A DNA stretch of 64,000 bases from Paracoccus acridae. GTDB taxonomy: Bacteria > Pseudomonadota > Alphaproteobacteria > Rhodobacterales > Rhodobacteraceae. Shown here piece by piece: positions 16,786 through 25,261 of this stretch (the stretch's first letter is position 1; each line of letters begins with the position of its first letter). The notes beneath the pieces were generated by a model. The model had not been told where the DNA came from and made no database searches. It saw only the letters and a list, made by a program, of their open reading frames with translations. The position numbers and the translations under genes were made by a program. Location of the stretch: contig NZ_BMIV01000001.1 of assembly GCF_014642735.1 (NCBI RefSeq), positions 186,001 through 250,000 on the forward strand. The letters run 5' to 3'.

Positions 16786-17298
16786 ATGGCCGAGACGATG
16801 CGCGTGCATACCCTTGGGGGCGAGGATCTGCTGTTCCTGACGGACGAGCAGATCCGGCGCGGGATCGAGGCGATGTTCTTCGCCTATCGCGCCTTCACCG
16901 CCGACCCGGACCTGATCCTGGCGGGGATGGACTATGGCCGGGCGCATCACCGCGCGCTGCATTTCATCCACCGCGATCCCGGCCTGACCGTCACGTCCCT
17001 GCTGGCCGTGCTGGGGGTGACGAAGCAGTCGCTGAACCGCGTGCTGCGCACCCTGATCGAGGATGGCCTGGTCGAAAGCCGCGTCGGCCGGCGGGACCGG
17101 CGCGAACGTCTCCTGCACCTGACCGCCGAAGGCGCGGCGCTGGAGCGCCGCCTGTCCGAGGCGCAGCGGGCGCGGATGCGCCAGGCCTATCGGGCGGCCG
17201 GACCGCAGGCGGTGGCGGGGTTCCGTCAGGTGCTGGAAGCGATGATGGACCCCGATACGCGGGCGCAGTATCAGTCGATGAAGGATCTGCCCGAATAA
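16786..17298 (+). CDS. petP: MarR family transcriptional regulator (PetP-like)
   Basis: This 170-residue winged-helix DNA-binding protein has the recognition region SLLAVLGVTKQSLNRVLRTLIEDGLVE and the wing VGRRDRRERLLHLT at about 70-115. It sits nine bases upstream of an OmpR-type response regulator. This MarR-plus-OmpR pair matches PetP-PetR of Rhodobacter capsulatus, which are needed for cytochrome bc1 gene expression. The assignment is by synteny and family, not alignment. The ATG at 16786 has AAAGGGG upstream; the frame open before it is not protein-like. ilvE diverges from the other side. Confidence 0.75.
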   Translation: MAETMRVHTLGGEDLLFLTDEQIRRGIEAMFFAYRAFTADPDLILAGMDYGRAHHRALHFIHRDPGLTVTSLLAVLGVTKQSLNRVLRTLIEDGLVESRVGRRDRRERLLHLTAEGAALERRLSEAQRARMRQAYRAAGPQAVAGFRQVLEAMMDPDTRAQYQSMKDLPE

Positions 17299-17307
17299 AG
17301 GCCCGCC

Positions 17308-18012
17308 ATGAGCCAGAACGATGCCCATCTGCTGATCGTCGATGACGACGAACGCATCCGCGCGCTGCTGGGGCGGTTCCTGCGCAAGAACGGTTTCCTG
17401 GTGACGCTGGCCCGCGACGCGGCCCAGGCCCGCCGCCTTCTGGCGGGGCTGGAATTCGACCTGATCGTCATGGACGTGATGATGCCCGGCGAGGACGGCT
17501 TTGCCCTGACCAAGTCCTTGCGCGAACGGCTGACGACGCCGATCCTGCTTCTGACCGCGCGCGGCGAGACCGCCGACCGCATCACCGGGCTGGAGGTGGG
17601 CGCGGACGATTACCTGCCCAAGCCCTTCGAGCCGCGCGAGCTGCTGCTGCGCATCAGCGCGATCCTGCGCCGCATCCCCGCGCCCGAGATGCACCAGCCC
17701 AAGTTCCTGACACTGGGCGCGCTGCGATACGACATCGACAAGGGCGAGTTGTGGCAGGGAGAGAATCACCTGCGCCTGACCGGCACGGAACAGGCGCTGC
17801 TGCGCCGCCTGGCCGCCAGCCGGGGCGAACCCGTCAGCCGGGCCGACCTGATCGAGGATCTGGGCCGGGGCGGCGCGGACGAGGCCGAGAACAGCGAACG
17901 CGCCATCGACGTGCAGATCACCCGCCTGCGCCGCAAGATCGAACCCGACCCGCGCGAGCCGCGCTTTCTGCAAACCGTGCGCGGCACGGGCTATATGCTG
18001 GTGGTGGACTAG
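17308..18012 (+). CDS. petR: OmpR family response regulator (PetR-like)
   Basis: This 234-residue two-domain response regulator has a receiver (1-120) with acidic pocket VDDDE, phospho-acceptor Asp56 in LIVMDVMMPGEDG, conserved Thr in LLLTARG and Lys in YLPKPFEP. A C-terminal winged helix (about 135-234) ends RAIDVQITRLRRKIE...VRGTGYML. No histidine kinase gene is adjacent, as reported for the R. capsulatus petPR pair. The bc1 genes are not next to it here. Its stop overlaps the GTG start of the glycosylase gene by one base. Confidence 0.85.
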   Translation: MSQNDAHLLIVDDDERIRALLGRFLRKNGFLVTLARDAAQARRLLAGLEFDLIVMDVMMPGEDGFALTKSLRERLTTPILLLTARGETADRITGLEVGADDYLPKPFEPRELLLRISAILRRIPAPEMHQPKFLTLGALRYDIDKGELWQGENHLRLTGTEQALLRRLAASRGEPVSRADLIEDLGRGGADEAENSERAIDVQITRLRRKIEPDPREPRFLQTVRGTGYMLVVD

Positions 18013-18830
18013 TGGACCATCCGACCTGGCACGGGATCGAACTGGACGCGGAAACGGCGCTTGCCCTGCTGGAATGGCAGGCCGAGATGGGCGCGGACGA
18101 ACCCCTGCTGGATGCTCCGCTGGACCGCTTCGACCTGCCGGCCCCTGTGGCGGCACCCAGGATCCCGCTGGCCGCGCCCGTGGCGCCGGTGCTGTCGCTG
18201 ACCTCGGAGGATGACGACCTGCCCGCCCGGGTGGCCCAGGCCGAGGCCTTGGCGGCGCAGGCCGGGACGCTGGACGCCCTTGCCGCCGCCCAGGAAGCCT
18301 TTGACGGGATCGAGCTGAAGAAGGGCGCGCGCAATTTCTGCTTTGCCGACGGCAACCCCGCCGCCCGCGTCCTGATCCTGGGCGAGGCGCCGGGCGACGA
18401 GGAGGACCGCCAGGGCCGCCCCTTCGTGGGCCGCGCGGGACAGTTGCTGGACCGGATGTTCGACGCCATCGGCCTGTCCCGCCGGGCGGTGGATGCGGAA
18501 AAGGCGCTGTATATCACCAATGTCCTGACCTGGCGCCCGCCCGGCAACCGCGACCCCCAGCCGGACGAGATCGCCGTCAGCATGCCTTTCCTGCGCCGCC
18601 ATATCGAACTGGCCGCGCCCGACCTGATCGTGCTGATGGGCAACATCGCTTGCGAGGCGGGTCTGGGACGGCGCGGCATCCTGCGGCTTCGCGGAACCTG
18701 GGACCAGGCCTTCGGCCGTCCCGCCCTGCCAATGACGCATCCCGCCTATCTGCTGCGCAACCCCCCGGCCAAGCGCGAAGCCTGGGCGGATCTCTTGTCC
18801 CTGTCGGCGCGGCTTGACGGGCTGTCCTAG
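18012..18830 (+). CDS. uracil-DNA glycosylase, family 4-like
   Basis: This 272-residue base-excision repair enzyme removes uracil from DNA. Motif 1 is LGEAPGDEEDRQGRPFVGRAG (residues about 120-140) and motif 2 is MTHPAYLLRNP near the C-terminus; both fit family 4 enzymes. An unusually long N-terminal extension of about 100 residues precedes the domain. Only two cysteines are visible (NFCFADG and NIACEAG), so the four-Cys [4Fe-4S] ligand set of typical family 4 enzymes appears incomplete. Translation starts at a GTG overlapping the petR stop. The stop codon shares CTAG with the convergent gene. Confidence 0.8.
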   Translation: MDHPTWHGIELDAETALALLEWQAEMGADEPLLDAPLDRFDLPAPVAAPRIPLAAPVAPVLSLTSEDDDLPARVAQAEALAAQAGTLDALAAAQEAFDGIELKKGARNFCFADGNPAARVLILGEAPGDEEDRQGRPFVGRAGQLLDRMFDAIGLSRRAVDAEKALYITNVLTWRPPGNRDPQPDEIAVSMPFLRRHIELAAPDLIVLMGNIACEAGLGRRGILRLRGTWDQAFGRPALPMTHPAYLLRNPPAKREAWADLLSLSARLDGLS

Positions 18831-19597
18831 CCCGCGCAACCCCGCATCTCGACCGCGCCGGCATCGTCGATCACCGTGAAGACCAGCCGGTCGTGGGACA
18901 GATCGAAGGGCGCGGCCTCGGGCGGCACGAAATCGGTCACGAGGGTGGTCATGTCCGGGGTGACCCGCATCTGCGTCCCCGAGGTCCAGACATCGCTGTC
19001 GGCCAGTTCCACCGCCGCCAGCGTCAGAGGGCGGGGCAGGGTGGCGGTCACGCGCATTCCGTCTTCGATGGCGGCGACCGTGCAGGCGGGCTGTTCCGTG
19101 GCAGGACCGGGAACGGTTTCCATCGCGGACAGGATGGCGGGATCGGCCGCATCGGCGGGCGGGCTGGCCGTCAACGTGACATGGGCCGGAACGCAGATGT
19201 CCTTGCACAACCCGAAATCGACGCTGACCGCCAGATCGACGGGCTGGACCGGGTCGGCGGGCCGGGCGGTAAAGGGCAGCACCAGCCGGTCGTGATAGCC
19301 AAGCGCCACGCCGTCGCCCGACGGGATCGCTTCGGGGGCGGGCCAATGCAGGGTCAGATCGGCAAGGTTGGCCGATCCCGACCAGTCGAAGGTCGGGGGC
19401 AGGCCGCTGTCGCCCGGATTTCGCCAATAGGTCTTCCAGCCGGGTTGCAGCCGGAACTCGATGGCCCCCATGCGGCTTCCGTCAGACAGGATCCAGCCTG
19501 GCAGGATACGGGCATCCGCCAAGCCGGGCGACGGGCTTTCGGCCGCCAGGGCCGTGGCCGACAGGAACAGGCAGGCGAAGGACAGGGATCGGATCAT
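18827..19597 (-). CDS. exported DsbD N-terminal-domain-like protein
   Basis: A 256-residue secreted protein with a signal peptide at 1-18 (SATALA-AE). The mature part resembles the periplasmic alpha domain of the disulfide reductase DsbD: GWKTYWRNPGDSGLPPTFDW, LGYHDRLVLPF, and VDFGLCKDICVPAHVTL, whose CKDIC cysteines resemble the DsbD alpha-domain pair. The transmembrane and thioredoxin domains of full DsbD are absent, so it is a stand-alone domain protein. A likely role is thiol transfer to periplasmic proteins, but that is inferred. It converges on the glycosylase gene, with the two stops sharing CTAG. Confidence 0.75.
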   Translation of the reverse strand: MIRSLSFACLFLSATALAAESPSPGLADARILPGWILSDGSRMGAIEFRLQPGWKTYWRNPGDSGLPPTFDWSGSANLADLTLHWPAPEAIPSGDGVALGYHDRLVLPFTARPADPVQPVDLAVSVDFGLCKDICVPAHVTLTASPPADAADPAILSAMETVPGPATEQPACTVAAIEDGMRVTATLPRPLTLAAVELADSDVWTSGTQMRVTPDMTTLVTDFVPPEAAPFDLSHDRLVFTVIDDAGAVEMRGCAG

Positions 19598-19699
19598 GGC
19601 CCAGCGATAACGGTTGGCGGTACAGGGATGAAGTCACAATCGCGCGCAGGCCTTGCAACGATACGGCCCAGAACCGATCTTGAACGGGAAGGAGAACCG

Positions 19700-20311
19700 A
19701 TGAGCAGTCCCGACATGCACGGCAGCCGACCCGTCGGCATCCAGAACCGGACCAACCTGACCGGCAAGATCCTGATCGCCATGCCGGGCATGGCCGATCC
19801 CAGGTTCGAACGTTCGGTCGTGCTGATCTGTGCCCATACCGACGAAGGCGCGATGGGGCTGGTCCTGAACCGGCCCATGCCGGAAATCGACTTCGGCGAC
19901 CTGCTGGAACAGCTTGGGATCGCCACCGATGCCTCGGCCAGGCGGATCGAGGTGCGGTTCGGCGGCCCGGTCGAACCGGGGCGGGGCTTCGTCTTGCACA
20001 ATGTCCCCGAACATGGCGACGACCCGGAAGGGCGGCTGCGCATCGGCCGGACGCTTGCCATGACCACGACCCGCGACATCCTCGAGGATCTGGCCCATGG
20101 TCACGGGCCGGCATCCGCGGTTCTGGCGCTTGGCTATGCCGGTTGGGGACCGGGGCAGCTGGAACAGGAAATGCTGCAGAACGGCTGGTTGACGGGCGAC
20201 GGGGCCGAGGATCTGATCTTCAGCACCGCCCATTCCGACAAGTGGCAGGCCGCCCTGCGCGCCCAGGGCATCGACCCGTCGCTGCTCTCTGCGGCGGCGG
20301 GCCGGGCCTGA
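19700..20311 (+). CDS. YqgE/AlgH family protein
   Basis: A 203-residue cytosolic protein of the DUF179 family. Characteristic motifs are LTGKILIAMPGMADPRFERSV near residue 20, HTDEGAMGLVLNRPM near residue 50, RFGGPVEPGRGFVLH near residue 90 and LGYAGWGPGQLEQE near residue 148. The biochemical role is unsettled; AlgH of Pseudomonas was first linked to alginate regulation. The ATG at 19700 follows AAGGAGAA; the much longer upstream frame is antisense shadow of the DsbD-like gene. An intrinsic terminator follows directly. Confidence 0.9.
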   Translation: MSSPDMHGSRPVGIQNRTNLTGKILIAMPGMADPRFERSVVLICAHTDEGAMGLVLNRPMPEIDFGDLLEQLGIATDASARRIEVRFGGPVEPGRGFVLHNVPEHGDDPEGRLRIGRTLAMTTTRDILEDLAHGHGPASAVLALGYAGWGPGQLEQEMLQNGWLTGDGAEDLIFSTAHSDKWQAALRAQGIDPSLLSAAAGRA

Positions 20312-20312
20312 G

Positions 20313-20338
20313 GCGCCGCCTTATTCGGCGGCGCTTTT
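20313..20338 (+). terminator. intrinsic terminator of yqgE, overlapping the msrA 3' end
   Basis: GCGCCGCC (20313-20320) pairs perfectly with GGCGGCGC (20327-20334) around TTATTC, followed by TTTT. The loop contains the stop codon of the convergent msrA gene, so the right arm is msrA coding sequence. Confidence 0.75.
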
Positions 20339-20827
20339 GCGGGGCAGCACCCAGTTCGGGCGCGGGAAGTGGCAGGTATAGCCGTTGGGGAACCGTTCCA
20401 GGTAATCCTGGTGTTCGGGCTCGGCCTCCCAGAAATCGCCCACAGGCTCGACCTCGGTCACGACCTTGCCGGGCCACAGGCCTGACGCGTTGACATCGGC
20501 GATGGTTTCCAGGGCCACGCGCTTCTGATCCTCGTCCGCGTAATAGATCGCCGAGCGATAGCTGGGGCCGATGTCGTTGCCCTGCCGGTTCGGCGTGGTG
20601 GGATCGTGGATCTGGAAGAACACTTCCAGCAGCTTGCGATAGGTGATGATGGTCGGGTCGAAGACCACCTCGATCCCCTCGGCATGGGTGCCGTGGTTGC
20701 GATAGGTGGCGTTCGGCACGTCGCCCCCGGTATAGCCCACGCGCGTCGTGATGACGCCCGGCAGGCGGCGGATCAGATCCTGCATTCCCCAGAAGCAGCC
20801 CCCGGCCAGAACGGCGCGTTCGGTCAT
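20321..20827 (-). CDS. msrA: peptide-methionine (S)-S-oxide reductase MsrA
   Basis: This 168-residue enzyme repairs the S-epimer of methionine sulfoxide. The catalytic cysteine is in [13 protein letters not shown] at residue 11. [20 protein letters not shown] and [23 protein letters not shown] are near-universal family motifs. The ATG at 20827 overlaps the msrB stop by four bases (ATGA), giving an msrB-msrA transcription unit; an upstream in-frame start would add an unrelated 32-residue leader. No signal peptide, so it acts in the cytoplasm. Confidence 0.95.
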   Translation of the reverse strand: MTERAVLAGGCFWGMQDLIRRLPGVITTRVGYTGGDVPNATYRNHGTHAEGIEVVFDPTIITYRKLLEVFFQIHDPTTPNRQGNDIGPSYRSAIYYADEDQKRVALETIADVNASGLWPGKVVTEVEPVGDFWEAEPEHQDYLERFPNGYTCHFPRPNWVLPRKSAAE

Positions 20828-21270
20828 CGTGCGGCCTCCTCGACCTGGGACAGATAGGCGCCATAGCCCTCGGCCTCCATCCGGTCCCTGGGGACGAAGC
20901 GCAGGGATGCCGAATTGATGCAATAGCGCAACCCGCCTGCCTCGCGCGGGCCGTCGGGGAAGACATGGCCCAGGTGGCTGTCGCCGTGCTTCGACCGGAC
21001 CTCGACCCGGATCATGCCATGGGACGTGTCGCGCAATTCGGTGATGTTGTCGTCGATGGGCTTGGTGAAGGCGGGCCAGCCGCAGCCGGAATCGTATTTG
21101 GCCGAGGATGCGAACAGCGGCTCTCCCGATACCACGTCCACATAGATGCCGGGCTCGAAATGATGGTCGTATTCGCCCGTGAAGGGACGTTCGGTGCCGT
21201 TCTGCTGGGTGACGCGATACTGCTCGGGCGTCAGCCGCGCCAGGGCGTCGGCAGTCTTTTCATAGGCCAT
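20824..21270 (-). CDS. msrB: peptide-methionine (R)-S-oxide reductase MsrB
   Basis: This 148-residue enzyme repairs the R-epimer of methionine sulfoxide. The family core [15 protein letters not shown] and the catalytic-cysteine motif [12 protein letters not shown] are both present. The two CxxC pairs that bind zinc in many MsrB proteins are replaced (VVSGEPLFA and GDSHLGHVF), so this is a zinc-free form. It is first in a two-gene unit with msrA. No targeting signal is visible. Confidence 0.94.
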   Translation of the reverse strand: MAYEKTADALARLTPEQYRVTQQNGTERPFTGEYDHHFEPGIYVDVVSGEPLFASSAKYDSGCGWPAFTKPIDDNITELRDTSHGMIRVEVRSKHGDSHLGHVFPDGPREAGGLRYCINSASLRFVPRDRMEAEGYGAYLSQVEEAAR

Positions 21271-21331
21271 GCTTGTCCTCCGCTGGTCCTTCGTTGCCCC
21301 TATATGGGAACGAAGGGGCGATCCGCAAAGG

Positions 21332-22297
21332 TCAGCCGCAGATCGCCGCCTTCGCCGCCGCGTATTCGCAGGCCAGCCGGTCGATGCGGGTGGCGGCGGG
21401 CACGATGTCGCGGACCGCGCCGATCCCCTGGCCCGACCCCCAGATCTGGCTCCAGGCCTTGGCCTTGGACGAGCCGCCGCCGAAGTTCATGGCCGATGCA
21501 TCGGCGGTTTCCAGGTTGTCGGGATCCATCCCCGCCGCCCTGATCGAGGGGGCAAGATAGTTGCCCGACACGCCCGTGAACAGCGAAGAGGTGACGATGT
21601 CCATGGCTCCGCTTTCGGTGATCATCCGCTTGTAGTCGGCGGGCGCATTGGCCTCCTCGGTCGCGATGAAGGGGCTGCCGATATAGGCCAGATCGGCCCC
21701 CATCGCCTGCGCCGCCAGCACCGCGCGCCCCGTGGCGATGGCGCCCGACAGCAGCAGGGGGCCGTCGAACCAGTCGCGGATTTCCTGGACAAGGGCAAAG
21801 GGCGACTGCGGACCGGCATGGCCGCCCGCGCCTGCCGCCACCGCAATCAGCCCGTCCGCGCCCTTCTCGATGGCCTTCCTGGCAAAGACGTTGTTGATGA
21901 CGTCATGCAGCGCGATGCCGCCGCAATCATGGGCGGCCTGGTTCACCTCGACCCGCGCGCCCAGGCTGGTGATCCAGATCGGCACCTTGTGGCGGTGGCA
22001 GATCTCGATGTCGCGTTCCAGGCGCGCGTTGGAACGATGCACGATCTGGTTCACCGCGAAGGGCGCGGCGGGCCGGTCGGGATTGGCCTGGTTGTGGCGG
22101 TCCAGCTCCTCGGCGATCCGGGTCAGCCAGGCGTCCAGCAAGGGGGCCTCGCCGTCGCTCTCGCGCGCGTTCAGCGCGGGAAAGCTGCCGACGATGCCCG
22201 CCTTGCATTGCGCGATCACCAGATCAGGCCCCGACACGATGAACATGGGCGAGGCGACGACGGGAATGCGCAGGTTGGACAGGATAGGCGGCAGCAT
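21332..22297 (-). CDS. NAD(P)H-dependent flavin oxidoreductase, nitronate monooxygenase-like
   Basis: This 321-residue FMN-dependent TIM-barrel protein belongs to the family of nitronate monooxygenase and FabK-like enzymes. Family motifs: [24 protein letters not shown] at the start, [24 protein letters not shown] near residue 175 with the flavin phosphate-binding glycines, and [17 protein letters not shown] near residue 230. The ATG at 22297 begins [12 protein letters not shown], the usual start; the frame extends upstream without support. Substrate cannot be told from sequence. Confidence 0.85.
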   Translation of the reverse strand: MLPPILSNLRIPVVASPMFIVSGPDLVIAQCKAGIVGSFPALNARESDGEAPLLDAWLTRIAEELDRHNQANPDRPAAPFAVNQIVHRSNARLERDIEICHRHKVPIWITSLGARVEVNQAAHDCGGIALHDVINNVFARKAIEKGADGLIAVAAGAGGHAGPQSPFALVQEIRDWFDGPLLLSGAIATGRAVLAAQAMGADLAYIGSPFIATEEANAPADYKRMITESGAMDIVTSSLFTGVSGNYLAPSIRAAGMDPDNLETADASAMNFGGGSSKAKAWSQIWGSGQGIGAVRDIVPAATRIDRLACEYAAAKAAICG

Positions 22298-22436
22298 GGG
22301 ATCCTCCGGGTTTGCGCGACGATGGCCTGCGTGCCGGGATCGGGCAAGCCTGACGCGGCGGAAAAACCGGGTCCGCCAGTGAACCCGATCCAAGTCCGGG
22401 GGTTGAGATCATGATCTTCGTTGCAAAGGAGAATGC

Positions 22437-23189
22437 GTGCCGATGCAGCCGCTGGCCCTGTCCCTTCCCGTTCTGACCCCGGACACCGCCCTGTTCCTGG
22501 ATTTCGACGGCTGCCTGGTGGACATCGCACCCCGCCCGGACGCGGTGGTGATCCCGCCGGGCCTGCCGGAACGGCTGGCGCGCCTGCACGATGCCCTGGA
22601 CGGGGCCGTGGCGCTGATCTCGGGGCGGGATGTCGCGGATCTGCGCCGTCACCTGCCTGATTTTCCCGGTGCCATCGCGGGCAGCCACGGGGCGGAACTG
22701 GCGCTGTCGGGGCAGGTGATCGAGACCACGCATCAGGCCGATCTGGACCCGGACGCGCTGCACCGGGCGGCGGCCGATGCGGTGGCGGATCATCCCGCGA
22801 TCCTGGTCGAACGCAAGCCGCATGGTGTGGCGCTGCATTACCGCGCCGACCCGTCCCTGCGCCCGGTGGTCGAGGAGGTGATGGCCCGGCTTGCCGATGC
22901 GAACCCGGACTTGGTCCTGCAACCCGCCAAGATGGCCATGGAATTGCGCCCGGCCGGCAGCGGCAAGGACGGTGCCCTGGACCGGCTGCTGGCGATGGCC
23001 CCCTTTGCAGGCCGCGTTCCCGTCTATGCGGGCGACGACCTGACGGACGAGGTGGCGATGGCCCGTGCCCAGGCCCTGGGCGGGCAGGGGATCAAGATCG
23101 GCGCGGGCGAAACCGTCGCCCGCCATCGCCTGCCCGATCCCGCCGCGCTTGCCCGCTGGCTGGACGACGCGCTGGAGGGGTTGCGCTGA
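22437..23189 (+). CDS. otsB: trehalose-6-phosphate phosphatase
   Basis: This 250-residue HAD-superfamily phosphatase releases trehalose from trehalose 6-phosphate. HAD motif I is FLDFDGCLVDIAP with the nucleophilic Asp; GAVALISGRDVADL is motif II; the acidic motif IV is PVYAGDDLTDEVAM. ELRPAGSGKDGAL supplies the conserved lysine. The GTG at 22437 sits five bases after AGGAG; the ATG at 22443 is an alternative. The stop overlaps the otsA start (TGATG), so both enzymes are co-translated. Confidence 0.92.
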   Translation: MPMQPLALSLPVLTPDTALFLDFDGCLVDIAPRPDAVVIPPGLPERLARLHDALDGAVALISGRDVADLRRHLPDFPGAIAGSHGAELALSGQVIETTHQADLDPDALHRAAADAVADHPAILVERKPHGVALHYRADPSLRPVVEEVMARLADANPDLVLQPAKMAMELRPAGSGKDGALDRLLAMAPFAGRVPVYAGDDLTDEVAMARAQALGGQGIKIGAGETVARHRLPDPAALARWLDDALEGLR

Positions 23190-24544
23190 TGTCGCGTCTG
23201 GTCGTCATATCGAACCGTATTCCCTTGGGGGACAGTCCGTCCGGCGGGCTTGTCGTCGCCCTGGAAGACGCCTTGCGCACATCCGGCGGGCTGTGGGTCG
23301 GCTTCTCGGGCGAGACGGTGGAGGACCCTTGCGAAGAATTGGCCTTTCATGAAGGGGCGGCTTTCCAGCGCGCCTCGTTCGACCTGACGGTCCAGGATCA
23401 CGACGACTATTACCTTGGCTATTCCAATTCCGTTCTTTGGCCGGTCTGTCATGGCCGGCCGGACCTGATGCGGATCCTGCCGGAATATCTGGAAGGCTAT
23501 CGCCGGGTGAACGAACGCATCGCCCGGCTGCTGGTGCCGCATCTGCGGCCGGACGACCAGATCTGGGTGCAGGACTATCAATTGTTCCCCTTGGCCCAGG
23601 AACTGCGTAAGCTGGGGGTGCAGGGTCCGATCGGTCATTTCCTGCACATCCCCTTTCCCGGACCCGCCGACTGCGCCACCCTGCCCAATCCGGCCGAACT
23701 GTTCGAATGGCTGTCCCATTACGATCTGGTGGGCTTTCAAGCGCAGCGTGACCTGGATCGCTTCGCGACAAGCGCCCGCAGCCTGGCGGATGCCGAACAG
23801 CTGTCCGACACGGATTTCCTTATCGCCGGGCGCCCCCTTCGCGCGGGCGTCTTTCCCATCGGCATCGACGCGGCGGCCTTTGTCGCCGAGGCAGGCAGCG
23901 CCCGAGAGGAAGACCGGATGCGCAGCCTGACGGGCGCCCTGTCGATGATCGGCGTGGACCGGCTGGATTATTCCAAGGGCATCCCGCAGCGATTCCGGGC
24001 CTTCCAGTATCTGCTGGAAAACGACCCCTCGCTGACGGAAAAGGTGATGCTGCTGCAGATCGCCCCGCCCACGCGCGAATCCGTGGACGCCTATCAGCAG
24101 ATCCGCGAGGAAACGGAACATCTGGCGGGCCGCATCAACGGCCAGTTCGCCACCGTCAACTGGACGCCCATCCGCTTCATCCACCGCCCGATCCCGCGGA
24201 ACGAACTGGCGGGCCTTTACCGCCAGGCGCGGGTGGGCCTGGTCACGCCCCTGGCCGACGGGATGAACCTGGTCGCCAAGGAATATGTCGCGGCCCAGGA
24301 TCCCGAAGATCCCGGCGTCCTGATCCTGTCGCGCTTTGCCGGCGCGGCCGAGGTGATGGAGGATGCCCTGATCATCAACCCCCACGATCCGGGGGAACTG
24401 GCCCAGGCGATGCAGCAGGCGATTGACATGCCCCTGGAGGAACGCCGCGCCCGCCATTCGGCCCTGCTGAAAAGGGTGATGGAACAGGATGTCGGCTGGT
24501 GGTCGGCGGCCTATCTGGACGCGCTGTCCCAGGTCCGAAGCTGA
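23189..24544 (+). CDS. otsA: trehalose-6-phosphate synthase
   Basis: This 451-residue GT20 glycosyltransferase makes trehalose 6-phosphate from UDP-glucose and glucose 6-phosphate. Motifs include RLVVISNRIPLG at the start, IWVQDYQLFPLAQELRK, HFLHIPFPG, VDRLDYSKGIPQRFRAF and the nucleotide-binding VTPLADGMNLVAKEYVAAQ. It lies directly after otsB, in the reverse of the common otsA-otsB order. Trehalose would act as an osmoprotectant. There is a short gap to the convergent DUF2062 gene. Confidence 0.93.
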   Translation: MSRLVVISNRIPLGDSPSGGLVVALEDALRTSGGLWVGFSGETVEDPCEELAFHEGAAFQRASFDLTVQDHDDYYLGYSNSVLWPVCHGRPDLMRILPEYLEGYRRVNERIARLLVPHLRPDDQIWVQDYQLFPLAQELRKLGVQGPIGHFLHIPFPGPADCATLPNPAELFEWLSHYDLVGFQAQRDLDRFATSARSLADAEQLSDTDFLIAGRPLRAGVFPIGIDAAAFVAEAGSAREEDRMRSLTGALSMIGVDRLDYSKGIPQRFRAFQYLLENDPSLTEKVMLLQIAPPTRESVDAYQQIREETEHLAGRINGQFATVNWTPIRFIHRPIPRNELAGLYRQARVGLVTPLADGMNLVAKEYVAAQDPEDPGVLILSRFAGAAEVMEDALIINPHDPGELAQAMQQAIDMPLEERRARHSALLKRVMEQDVGWWSAAYLDALSQVRS

Positions 24545-24587
24545 TATTCAATCCGAGATCGGACTCTTGAGCTTTCGCCGGGCAGGA

Positions 24588-25226
24588 TCAGCCGGTGCCG
24601 CGACCCTGATCCGCAGCCTTGCGCACCTTGGCGATGCGTGCGGCCATGGCCTGTGCCTTGCGCCGGTGATAGCGGCGCACGACCGGGATCGTCAGGTAAT
24701 AGGACAGCACGGCGGCGATCCCGCCCAAGACCGCGCCGCCAACCGCATAAGGCAGGAAGATCTCTTGCCAGAACTCGGAAAGCCCGCTCCAGCTGGTCGG
24801 ACCGGGGCCCACGGCGGACATGACGTTGTGCCAGGTTTCCGCCGTGGCATGGGCGAATTCGCGAAAGATCACCTGCGGCGACATGTCGCCTGGCAGGCCC
24901 AGCAGCGTCCGCCCCAACCCGACCGCGCCAAGCGCGATAAAGGGCGTGGTCAGCGGATTGCCCGCGAAGGTGCCGACAAAGGCCGCCAGCACGTTGCCCC
25001 GGATGGCCAGCGACAAAAGCGCGGCGACGATGAAGTGAAAGCCGTGCAGCGGGGTGAAGGACAGGAACACCCCCGCCGCCATGCCGCGCGCGATGCGATG
25101 CGGCTGATCCGGCAGGCGCCGCAACCGATACCACAAATAGGTGGTGGACCGGCGAAACCCGCCCGGCGGATAGACGAATTCGCTGGCCAGTTGCCCGTAT
25201 GTGCGCGGCTTGCTGCGCTTGAACAC
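24588..25226 (-). CDS. DUF2062 domain membrane protein
   Basis: A 212-residue inner-membrane protein. The DUF2062 core is visible as ARGMAAGVFLSFTPLHGFHF followed by an AFVGTFAGNPLTTPF segment (about 48-100). Another membrane segment (VGGAVLGGIAAVLSYYLTI, about 165-185) is followed by a basic C-terminal tail. Function is unknown. Translation starts at a GTG with GGGAACGAAACC upstream. It is 35 bp downstream of rsh on the same strand and may be co-transcribed. Confidence 0.82.
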   Translation of the reverse strand: MFKRSKPRTYGQLASEFVYPPGGFRRSTTYLWYRLRRLPDQPHRIARGMAAGVFLSFTPLHGFHFIVAALLSLAIRGNVLAAFVGTFAGNPLTTPFIALGAVGLGRTLLGLPGDMSPQVIFREFAHATAETWHNVMSAVGPGPTSWSGLSEFWQEIFLPYAVGGAVLGGIAAVLSYYLTIPVVRRYHRRKAQAMAARIAKVRKAADQGRGTG

Positions 25227-25261
25227 GGTTTCGTTCCCTTATTTCTTAACGCGACATCCGT

